NCBI GenBank assembly: GCA_938045585.1
Contig: CALIAU010000001.1
Coordinates: 1-64,000 of the forward strand
Direction: 5' to 3'
Origin: an uncultured Saprospiraceae bacterium
GTDB lineage: Bacteria > Bacteroidota > Bacteroidia > Chitinophagales > Saprospiraceae
Length of the DNA: 64,000 nt
Shown: positions 35,859-45,906 of the stretch, in pieces
Layout of the letters: every line of letters starts with the position of its first letter
Position numbering within the stretch: position 1 is the stretch's first letter
Translations under genes and position numbers: made by a program
The notes under the pieces: model-generated
What the model was told of the DNA's origin: nothing
The model's input: only the letters and a program-made list of their open reading frames with translations
The model's database searches: none

Positions 35859-37439
35859 TTAGTAGATAAGTAGAATTATCGTCACAACTATAATTAGGGC
35901 TAAGCCGTGATATCTATAATTTGTATACCATGGCTCTAACTTAAGAGCAGCTGTTTCTTCAGTAAATTCTGAACGTGACCATACAAGCTTCGCTAATTCT
36001 GTTTCTGCTTTATTTTCTCCAAAGAACGATCCTACAAAGAGTAGGCCACAGCAAATAAGAAAATGCCAAAAGGCAACATACAAGAAATTACCCAATACAA
36101 TATCAGAACCACTCATTTTAATCCCTATTAATCCTGCGGTAAGTAGAAAGCCAACAATTATAGAAAGAATTGCGCCCGTTGTGTTTGTTCGTTTAAAGAA
36201 TAAACCCATAACAAACAAGGCTACTATAGGAGGACAGAACCAGGCCAAAGTATTTTGTAAATAGTCCCACAACTTTTCGAAATGTCCAATCTGTGGTGCC
36301 CAGAATATAGCAATCACCATGACAATCGCTGTTACAATTCTTCCCATATTCATCAGAGATTTTGAACTTGCATCCGGCTTAAACTTTTTTATAAAATCCA
36401 TAGTAATTAAAGTAGATACAGAGTTTAGACCAGAATCCAAACTAGACATCATTGCAGCAATCAAACCTGCCAGAACAAGACCGAGCAAACCTGTAGGTAG
36501 TAGATCAAAGAGCATGGTAGGATAGATCATATCCATCTCTGTCATGTCAGGATAAATAACACGCGCAAAGGCTCCCGGGAAAATCATTATAAATAGAATG
36601 GAAAGTTTTAGGAAGCCGGCAAACATTGCTCCCCATTGTCCCTGTCGTAGGTTTTTAGAGGCAAGCGTCCGTTGTGTAATATATTGATTAGTCCCCCAGA
36701 AATACATGCCTAGCAATAGGACGCCAGTAAAGACACTGGGCCAGGGCATGTTGGGATCATCAATGGGTTTCATAACATCAAAATGCGCAGCATCTGTTAT
36801 TGCATAGACAGCATCCCATCCACCGATTTCCTGGTAAGCAAACCATGTGATACAGGCTGAACCTAGAATAAGGATAACAGCCTGAATGGCATCTGTGTAC
36901 ATGACCGAACTAAGACCCCCAGTAATCGTATACAGTCCTGCTATAAGTGCTAAGCCCACAATAATCTGCCATAAGGCAAACTGCGGAAAAATCAAATTGA
37001 TAACTAAGCCTCCAGCGTATAAGGTGGCTGCAATATCCACAAGTATGTTTAACACAATTGCTATTAAAGAAGCATAGGCACGTACTGCATAATTGTATCG
37101 CTTCTCTAAATATTCTGGAATGGTAAATATTTTATTTTTTAAGTAGAAGGGTAAAAAGAAAACTGCAAAAATTATAAGCACGATGACAGCCATCCACTCA
37201 TAACTATACACAGAAAATCCATCCTTGTAACCAGCACCGGCTAGCCCCACCAAACTATTACTGGACATGTTAGAAGCAAACAAGGAAAACCCAATTATCG
37301 GCCAGGTGAGGTTTCTCCCTGCTAGAAAATAATCCTCTGCATTTTGATGTTTCTTGCTAAAGTAAAAACCGAGTGCAACTACGAAGAGTAGATAGAAAAC
37401 AATAATGCTAAGGTCTAAGGTCGATAAGTTGAAATCCAT
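35859..37439 (-). CDS. Sodium:solute symporter (SSS family)
   Basis: This 526-residue transporter has about 13 transmembrane helices, with the family motifs AEDYFLAGRNLTWPIIGFSL, NILVDIAATLYAGGLV, IAAMMSSLDSGLNSVSTL and WDYLQNTLAWFCPPIVALF. It matches the SGLT-like branch that carries sugars or related solutes with sodium. It sits 15-27 bp from the aldo/keto reductase and the GH13 gene, so the probable cargo is a mono- or disaccharide released by the glucosidase. That is inferred from position. The sequence is complete. Confidence 0.92.
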   Translation of the reverse strand: MDFNLSTLDLSIIVFYLLFVVALGFYFSKKHQNAEDYFLAGRNLTWPIIGFSLFASNMSSNSLVGLAGAGYKDGFSVYSYEWMAVIVLIIFAVFFLPFYLKNKIFTIPEYLEKRYNYAVRAYASLIAIVLNILVDIAATLYAGGLVINLIFPQFALWQIIVGLALIAGLYTITGGLSSVMYTDAIQAVILILGSACITWFAYQEIGGWDAVYAITDAAHFDVMKPIDDPNMPWPSVFTGVLLLGMYFWGTNQYITQRTLASKNLRQGQWGAMFAGFLKLSILFIMIFPGAFARVIYPDMTEMDMIYPTMLFDLLPTGLLGLVLAGLIAAMMSSLDSGLNSVSTLITMDFIKKFKPDASSKSLMNMGRIVTAIVMVIAIFWAPQIGHFEKLWDYLQNTLAWFCPPIVALFVMGLFFKRTNTTGAILSIIVGFLLTAGLIGIKMSGSDIVLGNFLYVAFWHFLICCGLLFVGSFFGENKAETELAKLVWSRSEFTEETAALKLEPWYTNYRYHGLALIIVVTIILLIY

Positions 37440-37466
37440 AATATCAAGTTGTTAGTGCGTTTTAAA

Positions 37467-39125
37467 TTAGTCGTTCATGCTTTTTAATAATCTAGCCTCC
37501 CAGGGGAGTAGGGTGTTCTTGTCAGAGCTAGAGACATTGGTGAAGCATAGACTATAGTTGTCTACATTGAGATCTAAAGCATGAGTGTTGTCAGAATGAT
37601 TTAGTATCACTAAAATCTTATAATTTGCATCAAATCGTTCGTATACAAATAAATCATCGGAAGCCATAGGAATGATTTTCCAATCTCCATAGATTAAAGT
37701 TTTTTCTCGTTTTCTAAAACTGAGTAAGTCACGATAAAAATAGTAAATAGAATCTTCGTCAGCTAATACATCCTCCGCGTTAATCTCTGTGTAATTTGGA
37801 TTTACCCTAATCCAAGGTTCACCACTTGTAAATCCTGCGTGTTTTTCTTTATTCCATTGAATAGGAGTACGCACATTATCGCGACCATGTGCATGCACCT
37901 GTTTCAGAAACTCTGCATGGCTCGTGCCAGACTCAGTAAACTCTTTATAATAATTATGCGTTTCCACATCGCGATAATCTTCGATGTTTTCAAATTTCAC
38001 ATTAGACATGCCCAGTTCGCTGCCTTGATAGATACATGCAGTACCACGCAAGGTAAGAACTAGCATAGCAAGTAATTTGGCACTTTCTATTCGGTACTCT
38101 TCATCATTCCCAAAGCGCGAAACAAGTCTAGGAAAATCATGATTGTCTAAGAAGATGCTTATCCATCCAGAGTCGCCCATTGCATCATACCAGTCTGTAA
38201 ATATTTTTTTGATATCCTTCCAGTCATAGTGTACAGGATCAAATTTTCCTCTTGGACCATGACCCAAAAACATATGGTCTAAATGAAAAATCATATTGAG
38301 TTCACCACGATCATGTCCCACATAATCTAAACCAGTTTTGGTGCTAATACCTGGCCCTTCACCTACTGTCATTATATCATACTCTTTCAGCACCCGCTCA
38401 TACATTTCGTTGATAAACTCATGGACACGTGGACCATTAGAATATACCTGTTCCACGACATCATTAAAAGCGGGAAGGGGAGTATCTGCAAACTCAAGAC
38501 GTTTAGAAATGAGAGGAATTACATCCATTCTGAAGCCATCAATTCCCTTGTCCAACCAATACCTTACCACCTTATATATTTCTTCTCGCACTTTGGGATT
38601 TTCCCAATTTAAATCGGGTTGTTTTTTAGTAAACAGATGCAAGAAATATTCGTCCGTTGTAGAATCATATTCCCAAGCACTCCCGCCAAAAAATGATCGC
38701 CAGTTATTCGGAGGTCCTCCATTTTCTCCTGGCTTCCAAAAATAGTAATCGCGATATGGATTGTCTTTTGAAGCGCGCGATTTTTCAAACCATTCGTGTT
38801 CATCTGAGGAATGATTAAATACCACATCCATAATAAGACGCAAACCATGCGCATGTATTTCTTTTAGCAATAGATCAAATTCTTCCATCGTGCCAAACTC
38901 AGGATGAATCGCATAGTAATCACTAATATCGTAACCGTTATCATCATTTGGTGAAGCGTAAATAGGACTTAACCAAATGATGTCCACACCCAAATTTTTG
39001 ATGTAATCTAGTTTTTCAATTATCCCTTGAATATCACCAATGCCATCGCCATTACTGTCATTAAAACTCCGCGGATAAATCTGATAAATCACTTCTTCTT
39101 TCCACCATTTTCTTTCTATAGTCAT
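37467..39125 (-). CDS. GH13 alpha-glucosidase (oligo-1,6-glucosidase-like)
   Basis: This 552-residue cytosolic glucosidase has the GH13 regions DVVFNHSSDEH, DGFRMDVI (nucleophile D201), TVGEGPG (acid/base E256) and DNHDFPR (H329, D330). YQIYPRSFNDSNGDGIGD and the overall length match the oligo-1,6-glucosidase/alpha-glucosidase subfamily (GH13 MalL-like). No signal peptide is present, so it cleaves imported alpha-glucosides. It lies after a structured repeat and directly before the symporter gene. The usual TVGEMPG reads TVGEGPG. Which linkage it prefers (alpha-1,4, -1,6 or sucrose) cannot be told. Confidence 0.93.
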   Translation of the reverse strand: MTIERKWWKEEVIYQIYPRSFNDSNGDGIGDIQGIIEKLDYIKNLGVDIIWLSPIYASPNDDNGYDISDYYAIHPEFGTMEEFDLLLKEIHAHGLRLIMDVVFNHSSDEHEWFEKSRASKDNPYRDYYFWKPGENGGPPNNWRSFFGGSAWEYDSTTDEYFLHLFTKKQPDLNWENPKVREEIYKVVRYWLDKGIDGFRMDVIPLISKRLEFADTPLPAFNDVVEQVYSNGPRVHEFINEMYERVLKEYDIMTVGEGPGISTKTGLDYVGHDRGELNMIFHLDHMFLGHGPRGKFDPVHYDWKDIKKIFTDWYDAMGDSGWISIFLDNHDFPRLVSRFGNDEEYRIESAKLLAMLVLTLRGTACIYQGSELGMSNVKFENIEDYRDVETHNYYKEFTESGTSHAEFLKQVHAHGRDNVRTPIQWNKEKHAGFTSGEPWIRVNPNYTEINAEDVLADEDSIYYFYRDLLSFRKREKTLIYGDWKIIPMASDDLFVYERFDANYKILVILNHSDNTHALDLNVDNYSLCFTNVSSSDKNTLLPWEARLLKSMND

Positions 39126-39181
39126 GTTCTGAAAATAGTAAATTATCTCTAGTTAATATGTAGAGAACTGAGAGTAAGTTT

Positions 39182-39307
39182 GTTTTTTTGGGCGTGCCCC
39201 ATATCAAAGATATGGGTCGGGCCATGCAGGGGTACCGCCTGCCTTCCAAGGAACGCAGGCATGTCCTCACATTACATGTGACGACATCCCTTACTGTCCC
39301 TCACGCG
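39182..39307 (+). repeat. Dispersed structured intergenic repeat, copy 2
   Basis: The element starts TTTTTTTGGGCGTGCCCC and ends CCCTCACGCG. It shares the start and end motifs of the element at 26597-26767. Several perfect hairpins are visible: CATATC-AAA-GATATG (39200-39214), CCTGC..TTCC-AA-GGAA..GCAGG (39238-39259), and TCACAT-TAC-ATGTGA at about 39266-39280. It reads on the strand opposite to both flanking genes, in the 225-bp gap before the glucosidase gene. The start motif and the spacing are characteristic of dispersed Bacteroidota elements. Confidence 0.72.
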
Positions 39308-39350
39308 TTTATAGCCTTTAGAACTAGAATTCTTTTCTCTTTAAATGAGG

Positions 39351-42300
39351 CTATTTTTTTGGTAAATCTATGATAAGGGGCTTATCATTATTTGGAGCAA
39401 CAAGAAACTTGTTCTTGCCTAAACGAATAATCTCCCGACTATTCAAACTAGGAGGAAGGGGAAGGCTAGTGTAACTTGTAAAGCTCTTTTCTTTTGCATC
39501 AAAGCCAGATAATATTCCACCTGAGTTTGATAAGCTCTTTCCTAATTCAGTAAGATACTCATGATGATTTCCTACAAAGTAAATTGTATTATTCTCATCC
39601 ACATAAAAATCTTGGATGGTACTCATCTGCGCTTCAAAAGGAAGTGCAATAGCCTCATAGCCAGACTCTGTGGCTAGGTACAACATTGAGCGTAATTCTG
39701 TCATCTTTTTTGTCTCCGCTAAACTCGCTTCTTTGAACATTTCAAAGTCTGAAATCTTTTGAATGCCAGAGTAGTCGTTATACTTAAGGAACTGCTTTTT
39801 AATACTTGGTATCTGTCCACTCAATTTGTCTAAGGAAGGGAATATTTTACTTTCACTAAAGTAGTCTGCGAAGATAATATGTTCTACCTGCCCGTTTCCA
39901 TCAAAGTCCGCAACATACATTTCCACAGGGTGTTCATCAGATGCTGTCCACTTAAAATTGGATCCTGCGTTACCAGCGATAATATCAAGTTTTCCATCTT
40001 GGTTTATGTCTAGCGTCTGTACCGTGTTCCATAAACCTGAAGTCTTAGGAAGCGCATTGATCTGTGTAGTGAGTTTTCCATTGCCATCATTTTCTAGAAT
40101 TTTTATATCCATCCAATCACCGCATAATACTAAGTCAAGATCACCATCATTGTCCATGTCTGCCCATTCACTATCCGTTACCATACCATAGCGTTTCTTG
40201 TCTAAAATATCTACACCAAAACCACCCTTGTTCTTGAGTGTAAAACTATAGGGAGAAAGACCATAGGCAGTAGGAATAGATCGTGCTCCTACGAAAATAT
40301 CTTCAAAGCCATCCTTGTCTACGTCGGCTATAGATACAGTGCTCCCATTTGTATGTGGGAGCGATAAGGGTAATCGTTTCAGATTGCCTTTACCATCATT
40401 TAGATAAACCCTATCTTCTAGCAGTTTATTTAATTCTTTTACGTCATTTCCTCCGCTCACTACATATAGGTCTAAGTCCCCATCTTTATCAAAATCAATA
40501 CTAGCGGCATCTACATCTTCATACTTTGCATCTACAGCAAAATCTTTTGACTCTTTTGCTTTGTACCCACCTCCTTTGGTGCCTAGATAATATTTTGCTT
40601 CCTGAAAACGTGCACCACCAATATATAGATCATCTATATTGTCACCATTAAAATCCGCTTTAACAACAGCAGGCCCTTCACGTGACAGGAGTTCTGGAAT
40701 AAGTTTGTCCTCATTATAATCAGAAAATGGATTTTCTAAATGTCTAAAATTCAGTTCGCTTACACGAGCTTTTGCCCCTGATGGAATCTGTGCAGCAAAG
40801 GTCTTGCTATCAGCCTTTAAGATGTTGTGCTGTTTATCTATTTCTAAGGCATCTAATTTCTGTACACTACCATCTGTCCAGTATACTAAAGCAGAATCAA
40901 TGGAAGTATGCGCACCTAGTCCAAAATGAATTTTATGACTACTAGAGGACTGGTAGCCACGTGTAGTTATGTAGGATTTCTCCATGAATTCTCCTGCTAC
41001 AAATAATCGTACTCTAGAATTTTTTACTGTCCCATTATCGGAGCGCAGATGAAAAGAGATGTAATGATTATCTGTGCTTTTGTTTTCTAAAATACTAACA
41101 GGATCATTTATGTTGTTGACAATTATATCCAGATCTCCATCATTGTCAAGATCAGAATAAGCAGCACCATTTGAAAAACTGGCTTGACCAACTTTAGATT
41201 CTTTTAATTCGGAAAAAGAAAGTGGGCTTGTTTGCGTAAAAAGAAGGTTGCTTAATTTTTCTGAGGGCATAATGCCTAAGATTTCTTCTAAGCTTGTATC
41301 TGAAATGTTTTCTCTTGCTGTTGGGTTGAGTTGGTTTAGAAAGTTTATATAGTCTAGATCATTGGGTCTTTTTACTATGCCATTGGTAATAAAAATATCA
41401 TTCAAACCATTATTGTCAAAGTCTTGCAAGAGTACAGACCAACTCCAATCCGTTGCATAGGTATTTGTCATTAAAGCGATGTCACTAAATGCACCATCTT
41501 CTGTTTGCAGCTGAAAATGATTTCTGGCATATTGATATTGATATCCAAAATCTGTTCTGATCTTAAACACCTCATCTGTATCTTCTCCTCCTGAACGTAG
41601 AGCAACGCCCTTGTCGTAAGGTAGCATGTCTGTTGTAAATATGTCTGCCAAACCATCTCCATTCATATCACTAATATCTACTCCCATAGAGAATTTAGAA
41701 GCGTGTGGCATTTTATTAACTATAGATTCCGTAAATGTGCTGTTCTTGTTATTGATATAGATATAATCATTTTCATGAAAGTCATTCGCTACGTAAATAT
41801 CTGGATAACCATCACGATTAATATCTGCACTAATAACACTTAAGGCATAGCCCAGTGAGCTGCTGTAAATTCCTACCTTATCCGTTACGTCAATAAATTT
41901 CTTTGCAGACTCATTTAATTGATTTTCATAGAAGCGATCTCCGGCTAAGGCATCTTTTTTTGTACGTAGATCAGTACGGCCATAGCTGCGCACGGAGTGA
42001 ACGGAATGATTTGCTAAGTACATATCTAAATCACCATCTTTATCATAGTCTAGAAAACTTGCCTGCGTGGAATATCCAGAAAAGTCAAGACCGTAGTCCT
42101 TTGCTTGTTCGGTAAAGCCAAGATTGCCATTATTTATGTACAGTAAATTGTGTGTTATTTCTGCATTCACAGGATCTACTTTACATACATAAATATCTAG
42201 TAAGCCATCTCCATTCACATCATCCATGGATACACCACTTGACCAGCTACTAGACGTATTGATTCCGCTCTCTTGCGTGATATCCCTAAACTTTAGATTT

Positions 42301-42608
42301 CCCTCATTAAGAAATAGCTTATCAGAACTTTCGTTTGCTGTCAGGTAGATATCTTCTAAACCATCGTTATTAATATCACCTATGGCTACGCCTCCTCCAT
42401 TATAGTAATAGAGGTATTCTAAAATGTTATTCTCCGCACTTTGCTGTAATGCATTTGTAAAATCCAGACCCTGCGCCTTAGCATCTAATGCATTAAATAC
42501 TATTGTTGCTCTTGAATTCTCCGCGAGAGATGCAGTATCTGTTTCAGGATTACATGCAGAGAGAATAAGACCTAATCCAAGGAATATATATAAGACGTAT
42601 TTTGTCAT
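39351..42608 (-). CDS. FG-GAP/VCBS-repeat ASPIC-UnbV lipoprotein (third of tandem trio)
   Basis: This 1085-residue protein starts at ATG 42608, which gives a good lipoprotein signal (LYIFLGLGLILSACNPETD); the frame extends to ATG 42641. Many FG-GAP calcium loops are seen in two blocks, for example DINNDGLEDIYL, DVNGDGLLDIYV and DYDKDGDLDMYL. Between them lies an ASPIC/UnbV domain (RGYQSSSSHKIHFGLGAHT, ALVYWTDGSVQKLD). It is predicted to be a surface lipoprotein with a CRTAC1-like propeller. The start is one base after the stop of the preceding paralogue, so translation is coupled. Its function is not established. Confidence 0.9.
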   Translation of the reverse strand: MTKYVLYIFLGLGLILSACNPETDTASLAENSRATIVFNALDAKAQGLDFTNALQQSAENNILEYLYYYNGGGVAIGDINNDGLEDIYLTANESSDKLFLNEGNLKFRDITQESGINTSSSWSSGVSMDDVNGDGLLDIYVCKVDPVNAEITHNLLYINNGNLGFTEQAKDYGLDFSGYSTQASFLDYDKDGDLDMYLANHSVHSVRSYGRTDLRTKKDALAGDRFYENQLNESAKKFIDVTDKVGIYSSSLGYALSVISADINRDGYPDIYVANDFHENDYIYINNKNSTFTESIVNKMPHASKFSMGVDISDMNGDGLADIFTTDMLPYDKGVALRSGGEDTDEVFKIRTDFGYQYQYARNHFQLQTEDGAFSDIALMTNTYATDWSWSVLLQDFDNNGLNDIFITNGIVKRPNDLDYINFLNQLNPTARENISDTSLEEILGIMPSEKLSNLLFTQTSPLSFSELKESKVGQASFSNGAAYSDLDNDGDLDIIVNNINDPVSILENKSTDNHYISFHLRSDNGTVKNSRVRLFVAGEFMEKSYITTRGYQSSSSHKIHFGLGAHTSIDSALVYWTDGSVQKLDALEIDKQHNILKADSKTFAAQIPSGAKARVSELNFRHLENPFSDYNEDKLIPELLSREGPAVVKADFNGDNIDDLYIGGARFQEAKYYLGTKGGGYKAKESKDFAVDAKYEDVDAASIDFDKDGDLDLYVVSGGNDVKELNKLLEDRVYLNDGKGNLKRLPLSLPHTNGSTVSIADVDKDGFEDIFVGARSIPTAYGLSPYSFTLKNKGGFGVDILDKKRYGMVTDSEWADMDNDGDLDLVLCGDWMDIKILENDGNGKLTTQINALPKTSGLWNTVQTLDINQDGKLDIIAGNAGSNFKWTASDEHPVEMYVADFDGNGQVEHIIFADYFSESKIFPSLDKLSGQIPSIKKQFLKYNDYSGIQKISDFEMFKEASLAETKKMTELRSMLYLATESGYEAIALPFEAQMSTIQDFYVDENNTIYFVGNHHEYLTELGKSLSNSGGILSGFDAKEKSFTSYTSLPLPPSLNSREIIRLGKNKFLVAPNNDKPLIIDLPKK

Positions 42609-42609
42609 G

Positions 42610-45600
42610 TTACTTAAAGCTAAAGCTACGCAATGTATCATTACTTAGCGTGACCAGTAGGGTATTATCTATGACCTTTAGATCACGGATTTCACCTTGC
42701 ACGTGAAAACCCAGTCCATCCTTTTTGTGACTAAATGTGTTGTCTCCATTATTTTCTAGATAGACTCCAAAATTGCCATCGTAAATGCCCATTTCAGGAA
42801 GTACATTATATAAATTACCACCCATTACAATGTCCATGTCTCCATCGGCATCAAAATCATACACACTACTTGCGTAGGTGGGACTAAACTGTACTTCTTT
42901 AGGTAGAGTAAGAGATGTAAATTTAAAATTGCCCTGATTTAGAAGTAGAAGAGTTTGCAATTGATCTGTTTGTAATATTGTAGCTTCCGCTAGTTCTTCT
43001 GGTGTGAAGATTGTTGTTATGTCTGCATCCTTAAAAGACTCAAAGTCGGGAAATCTTCTTTTTAGTTTTTTGATTTGATCTACTAAGTTATGACGTAATG
43101 CATAGGGATAGTATTTACCATTTTCTGCCTTACTGCACATCACGCCTTCTTCTGATCCATTTTTATCAAAATCTGAAAAATACAGCCGGATAGGATATTC
43201 TTCGGAAGCTTTAAAGCGCGAATTCTCTCCTAAGTTTCCTGCTAATATATCCAGATCACCATCCTGATCAATATCCACAAGATTTATATCGTTCCACCAT
43301 CCAGAAATGCCGGTGTCTACATCTAGTTTCTTTTTGGAGAATTTTCCATTGATATTTTCCAATACTGTTATTTCCATAAACTCACCACAGAGGATGAGGT
43401 CCGGATCTTTGTCATTGTCAATGTCTGCGAATACTGCATCTGTTATCATCCCTATATCTTTCAACTCTTCTGTCAATTCATCTGTCTTATCCAATAAGTT
43501 TCCTGCACCATCATTTTCTAAAATATAAGCAGAACCCGCTGCTCCAAATTTTCCAATCTTGATGCGTTCACCTACAAAGAGATCCTGGTCGCCATCCTGA
43601 TCTATATCTGCGTGGGCGAGTGCGCCAGAACTTATTCTTGCTTCAGCCCTTGGATATTTGCCCTCTACCAGACTAAGATTACCTTGTCCATCATTTAGAA
43701 AAAGATGATCAAAGAGTTTCTCTGAAAATTCAGAATGTTCTACACCACCGCTAGCAAAGTAGACATCTAAGTCTTGGTCATTATCGATGTCAATGAGGGC
43801 ACAACGTATATGTTCCGCGTCTTTCAGTTTCTCTAAATCTGCATTGCTAGATTGCGACCTATAGCTGCCATCCGTTTGTCCTAGATATATTTTTGAAGCC
43901 TGTCCTTTGGGACCAGCTAAGACTAAGTCAGTAAGACCATCGCCATTTAAATCTCCTTCAGCAATTTTACCGCCTTCGTTATTGCGCATATGATAGATAA
44001 GACGTTCTCTGTTGAAATCAACATAGGTGTTTTCTTTGTGGAAATGTGCAATTACATCTTCTTTTTGTTGGAACAAGTGTTTGGTGTTTCTAGCAGATGC
44101 TGCTGAGGGAGTGGCATCCGATTCTTTGATGGTTAAGCTTTGGTTTACTTTGACATTCTCCATTATTGTCTTTGCACCTGAAGGCCAAATAACTTCTACG
44201 TCTACTTGTTCTACTTTTCCTACTCCAATATTTGGTCGTGGATCTATACTGGATTGAAAACCCTTGGCTGGTACGTTTTCATATTGATAGATCTCTTCTT
44301 CTGCCCTTACAATAATTTTGCTGCCAATGCCATAGGTGTTTGCTCCTCCACCTTCTAAGTTAAATTTCAGATAGTTTCCACTTCCTTGCTCTAAGCTGTT
44401 TTCAAAAACAAAGGCTTGCATGTTTACATTATTCACGACCAGGTCCAGATCTCCATCATTATCTAAATCACCGAAGGCGGAACCATTGGAGAAACTTGGA
44501 GTAAGGAGTCCACTGTCTTCATACTTCTCAAATTGGACACCGTCGGTATTTTTATAGGCATGGTTTGCAACAGGATTTGTAGGTATAATATCGATCAGTT
44601 CTTTGTAATTAACGCCTTCTTCGTTGATAATTGATTTCATGACTGCCTCGTTTGAAATATATTGGAGGTAATCTTGATTCGTTAAGTCTTTATAGATGCC
44701 ATTGGCAATAAACAGATCTTTATATCCATCATTATCCATATCAAAAAACAAAGCACCCCAACTCCAGTCTGAAGCGTCCACGCCTGCATAACGCGAAACT
44801 TCGCTAAAGGTGTTGTTCCCATTATTTCTTTGAAAAACGTTTCGGGTAAACTGATGGTGGTAGCCGTTTTTTAAATTGTAAGAATAGCGATTCCAGTCGT
44901 CGAATGTTGTCACTGTTTTCAATCGTTCGTATTCAGAGGGTAGCATATCTGTTACAAAAAGATCCGAGTGACCATCATTATCTACATCTGCTGCATCCGC
45001 GCCCATAGAGGCTGCACTGATAGAATGCATCTGTGTAACTAAGTCTTCTTTGAATGTGCCATTTGTTTGATTTATATAAAGGTAGTCTCGCTCAAAGAAA
45101 TCATTACTAACAAAAATATCTGGCCAATTATCGTTATTAAAGTCACTTACCGTGACGCCAAGACCAAAACCGATTACACTACCATAGATGCCTGCCTCGC
45201 TACTTACGTCCACAAATTTCCCGTTCCGATTTTCCATTAACTTATCGCCTCCTAATTCATCGCGATTGGGCCGTTCATTTTTTCTGAGGTTAAAGCTTCC
45301 AATTGCTGTGTAGGAATTGTTCAATAAGTAGACATCTAAATCACCATCTTTGTCATAATCGAAAAACGAAGCATGGGTCGAATAGCCCTTATCATTCAGA
45401 CCGTAGTCTGCAGCTGATTCTTCAAATTGTAGATCACCCTTGTTTATGAACAATTCGTTTTCCTTATTGTCTCCCTTAATATCCCCGGAGTTGCATACAT
45501 ATATATCGAGCAATCCATCATTATTTATATCTACAAAGGAAACACCAGTCGACCAAGAACGCGTGCCTTCTACACCAGCTTGTGCACTGACATCTTCAAA

Positions 45601-45906
45601 CTGCAAGCCACCTTTGTTAATGTATAGTTTGTTTTTATTTTGATTAGAAACTAGATAGATATCTATGAGCTCATCGCCATTTATGTCACCGAGTGCCACA
45701 CCACCTCCGTTATAAAAGTTACGATACTTATAGACGTTAAATTCTTTCGTTGAATTAAGCGTATTGTTAAAGTCAATTCCAATTGTACTATTATCTAAGA
45801 GTTGGAATAGAGGCCCAGATACCTCATCTTTTTTACAGGAGTTTAGTGTGCAAAGAAAGACTGTGCATAAGAATAGAATACTATGTAAGCTATGTTGTTT
45901 TTTCAA
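42610..45906 (-). CDS. FG-GAP/VCBS-repeat ASPIC-UnbV lipoprotein (second of tandem trio)
   Basis: This 1098-residue protein starts at a rare TTG (45906) that overlaps the previous stop as TTGA. No Met follows before the lipoprotein signal (HSILFLCTVFLCTLNSC), which supports the TTG. FG-GAP loops (DINGDELIDIYLV, DINNDGLLDIYV, DYDKDGDLDVYL, DIDQDGDLDILAG) flank an ASPIC/UnbV domain (AKGFQSSIDPRPNIGVGK, EVIWPSGAKTIM). Calcium binding is expected from the loops. The signal places it on the outer membrane surface. It has the same layout as its neighbours and belongs to one operon with them. Confidence 0.9.
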   Translation of the reverse strand: MKKQHSLHSILFLCTVFLCTLNSCKKDEVSGPLFQLLDNSTIGIDFNNTLNSTKEFNVYKYRNFYNGGGVALGDINGDELIDIYLVSNQNKNKLYINKGGLQFEDVSAQAGVEGTRSWSTGVSFVDINNDGLLDIYVCNSGDIKGDNKENELFINKGDLQFEESAADYGLNDKGYSTHASFFDYDKDGDLDVYLLNNSYTAIGSFNLRKNERPNRDELGGDKLMENRNGKFVDVSSEAGIYGSVIGFGLGVTVSDFNNDNWPDIFVSNDFFERDYLYINQTNGTFKEDLVTQMHSISAASMGADAADVDNDGHSDLFVTDMLPSEYERLKTVTTFDDWNRYSYNLKNGYHHQFTRNVFQRNNGNNTFSEVSRYAGVDASDWSWGALFFDMDNDGYKDLFIANGIYKDLTNQDYLQYISNEAVMKSIINEEGVNYKELIDIIPTNPVANHAYKNTDGVQFEKYEDSGLLTPSFSNGSAFGDLDNDGDLDLVVNNVNMQAFVFENSLEQGSGNYLKFNLEGGGANTYGIGSKIIVRAEEEIYQYENVPAKGFQSSIDPRPNIGVGKVEQVDVEVIWPSGAKTIMENVKVNQSLTIKESDATPSAASARNTKHLFQQKEDVIAHFHKENTYVDFNRERLIYHMRNNEGGKIAEGDLNGDGLTDLVLAGPKGQASKIYLGQTDGSYRSQSSNADLEKLKDAEHIRCALIDIDNDQDLDVYFASGGVEHSEFSEKLFDHLFLNDGQGNLSLVEGKYPRAEARISSGALAHADIDQDGDQDLFVGERIKIGKFGAAGSAYILENDGAGNLLDKTDELTEELKDIGMITDAVFADIDNDKDPDLILCGEFMEITVLENINGKFSKKKLDVDTGISGWWNDINLVDIDQDGDLDILAGNLGENSRFKASEEYPIRLYFSDFDKNGSEEGVMCSKAENGKYYPYALRHNLVDQIKKLKRRFPDFESFKDADITTIFTPEELAEATILQTDQLQTLLLLNQGNFKFTSLTLPKEVQFSPTYASSVYDFDADGDMDIVMGGNLYNVLPEMGIYDGNFGVYLENNGDNTFSHKKDGLGFHVQGEIRDLKVIDNTLLVTLSNDTLRSFSFK

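Noticed and set aside
38338..38745. Plus-strand open frame of 135 codons inside the GH13 gene
   Set aside because: It is antisense to the catalytic core of a well-supported GH13 enzyme and has no recognisable domain.
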